Position numbers and translations under genes: made by a program | Source of the DNA: Gaiellasilicea sp963707575 | Lineage (GTDB): Bacteria; Actinomycetota; Thermoleophilia; Gaiellales; Gaiellaceae | Reading direction: 5' to 3' | Assembly (NCBI GenBank): GCA_963707575.1 | Contig: OY970171.1 | Location: forward strand, 1,178,001-1,242,000 | DNA: 64,000 bases | Shown: positions 63,197-64,000 of the stretch, in pieces | Position numbering within the stretch: the stretch's first letter is position 1 | How the letters are laid out: each line of letters opens with the position of its first letter | Notes under the pieces: model-generated | Database searches by the model: none | Seen by the model: only the letters and a program-made list of their open reading frames with translations | What the model was told of the DNA's origin: nothing

Positions 63197-63907
63197 ATGA
63201 CCTACAGCCAACCAGCACGAACAACGACGCGTCGGATTCGGGTTCGAAGGATCCGTGTCGCGGGCCTGCTCGTCGTCATCGCGGCGCTCGGCGCAGCCCT
63301 CAACTACCAGTTGCAGGCGTCCTCGTCCTCGACGGCTGCATCACCCATCGACGTCCTTCGCAGTACGCACCGTGGACCTCGCAGTGAGCACCGTGGTGTG
63401 CTTGGCGAGGCTGACGGTGCCGTCCCCGACGGGGCGACCGTTTTTGCTGACGAGATTCCGGGTGTAGCCAACCTCGACCTCAATCTGCTCGGTGCCGTGC
63501 GCCAGGCTGCAACTGACGCCGCGGACGACGGGGTCGAGTTCTTCGTCGATAGTGGCTGGCGTTCGCCGGAGTACCAGAATCAGCTTCTTCGTGAGGCGGT
63601 TGCCGAGTACGGATCCGAAGAGGAAGCCGCCCGGTGGGTGGCCACCGCGGAGACGTCCGCTCACGTGTCGGGGGACGCGGTCGACATTGGGCCGTTCGAT
63701 GCAACGGCGTGGCTGTCCGAGCACGGCGCCGAGTACGGGCTCTGCCAGATCTACGGCAACGAACCCTGGCACTACGAACTGCGCCCCGAAGCCGTCGATC
63801 ACGGTTGCCCTCCCGTGTACGCCGACCCTACGCACGATCCAAGCATGCAGGCTGCGGCAGCTGAGGGGCTTGCTCGAGGGGGTTCATCACTCGCCCGGCA
63901 CGATTGA
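63197..63907 (+). CDS. VanY-like D-Ala-D-Ala carboxypeptidase (M15B)
   Basis: 236 aa from ATG 63197. A single N-terminal membrane helix (VAGLLVVIAALGAALNYQL) anchors an exported zinc peptidase. Substrate-binding FFVDSGWRSPEYQNQLL; zinc ligands in SAHVSGDAVDIG (HxxxxxxD) and the EPWHYEL motif (His ligand, Glu base nearby). Trims terminal D-Ala from peptidoglycan precursors. Divergent from VanR/VanS-like genes, with a shared operator. VanHAX genes are not in the window, so glycopeptide resistance is not implied. Confidence 0.92.
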   Translation: MTYSQPARTTTRRIRVRRIRVAGLLVVIAALGAALNYQLQASSSSTAASPIDVLRSTHRGPRSEHRGVLGEADGAVPDGATVFADEIPGVANLDLNLLGAVRQAATDAADDGVEFFVDSGWRSPEYQNQLLREAVAEYGSEEEAARWVATAETSAHVSGDAVDIGPFDATAWLSEHGAEYGLCQIYGNEPWHYELRPEAVDHGCPPVYADPTHDPSMQAAAAEGLARGGSSLARHD

Positions 63908-64000
63908 CGCGTGCGGGTGAGCTGGATCCGGATGACCCAGACGGCGGCCTCCATGAGGCCAACGGCTATCAGGCGAACGGTAATTCGGCATCGCGTATGC

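Noticed and set aside
61297..63907. Glycopeptide-resistance cluster
   Set aside because: VanR-, VanS- and VanY-like genes are present but no VanH, VanA-type ligase or VanX, so only envelope regulation is supported.
1..64000. CRISPR arrays, rRNA genes, insertion sequences
   Set aside because: No regularly spaced repeats, no rRNA-like sequence and no transposase or terminal inverted repeats were seen while reading both strands.

Overview
The window is GC-rich, densely coded DNA from an actinobacterium. The mix points to Thermoleophilia (Gaiellales or Solirubrobacterales) or a near relative: ECF sigma with ZAS anti-sigma, F420-type reductase, VanRS-like pair, strong purine Shine-Dalgarno sites, many GTG starts and a V-type ATP synthase. 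The class assignment is inference.

The dominant structure is a candidate genomic island. A tRNA-Arg(CCT) gene lies at 758-829. The 45 bases from its anticodon loop to just past its 3' end (789-833) recur without a mismatch at 55550-55594, as a direct repeat with no tRNA 5' half. This is how an element integrated into a tRNA 3' end looks; the enclosed unit is 54,761 bp. No integrase gene survives. A 12-bp sequence found inside both ends could be an arm-type site.

Layout inside the repeats: (a) 1.4-5.5 kb, minus: tandem universal stress protein (USP), a sigma region-2-only protein, a 43-aa membrane peptide and a P2-type cation ATPase. (b) 5.5-10.1 kb, minus: eight overlapping genes (frameshifted gene, GAPDH, TPP-dependent E1 alpha, USP, DUF488, Dps-like, membrane USP-like, PQ-loop). 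(c) 10.4-14.1 kb, minus: IorAB-like molybdenum dehydrogenase with two four-helix membrane proteins. (d) 14.3-21.4 kb: transaldolase, two FAD reductases, ECF sigma/ZAS pair, folE, RibD-like reductase, CDP-alcohol transferase. (e) 21.5-29.9 kb: a complete V/A-type ATPase operon D-H-I-K-E-C-F-A-B. (f) 30-36.5 kb: GH15, USPs, a NarL-type two-component system, GreA-like factor, glutamine amidotransferase. (g) 36.7-42.9 kb: secreted beta-helix-like protein, MFS exporter, FMN reductase, OLD-like ATPase, a copper-ATPase 3' remnant, FUSC protein, CMP-kinase-like protein. (h) 42.9-48.2 kb: glucuronide operon (GH2 glucuronidase, GPH carrier, SMP-30 lactonase, divergent G6PDH). (i) 48.2-55.2 kb: thioredoxin-reductase-like protein without CxxC, more USPs, NhaA-DsbA fusion, F420-type reductase, hemerythrin-cupin fusion.

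Six promoter regions in (a)-(f) share a 23-bp element (GAAATGGGG-N6-CCC-N-AT-GG), always 53-77 bp upstream of a start codon in the same orientation. It precedes the USP/ATPase operon, a small membrane gene divergent from the GAPDH operon, iorA, the V-ATPase operon, a USP, and greA, the last opposite the two-component operon. This suggests one redox or energy-stress regulon, analogous in content (USPs, CtpF-type ATPase, NarL-type regulator) to the mycobacterial DosR regulon, though with a different site.

Right of the repeat (55.6-64 kb) are ordinary chromosomal genes: methyltransferase, LuxR/TPR regulator, NUDIX, VOC, lipoprotein, deoxyribosyltransferase-like, MBL-like, VanR/VanS and a VanY-like peptidase. 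A 26-bp repeat occurs three times there and was not noticed inside the island.
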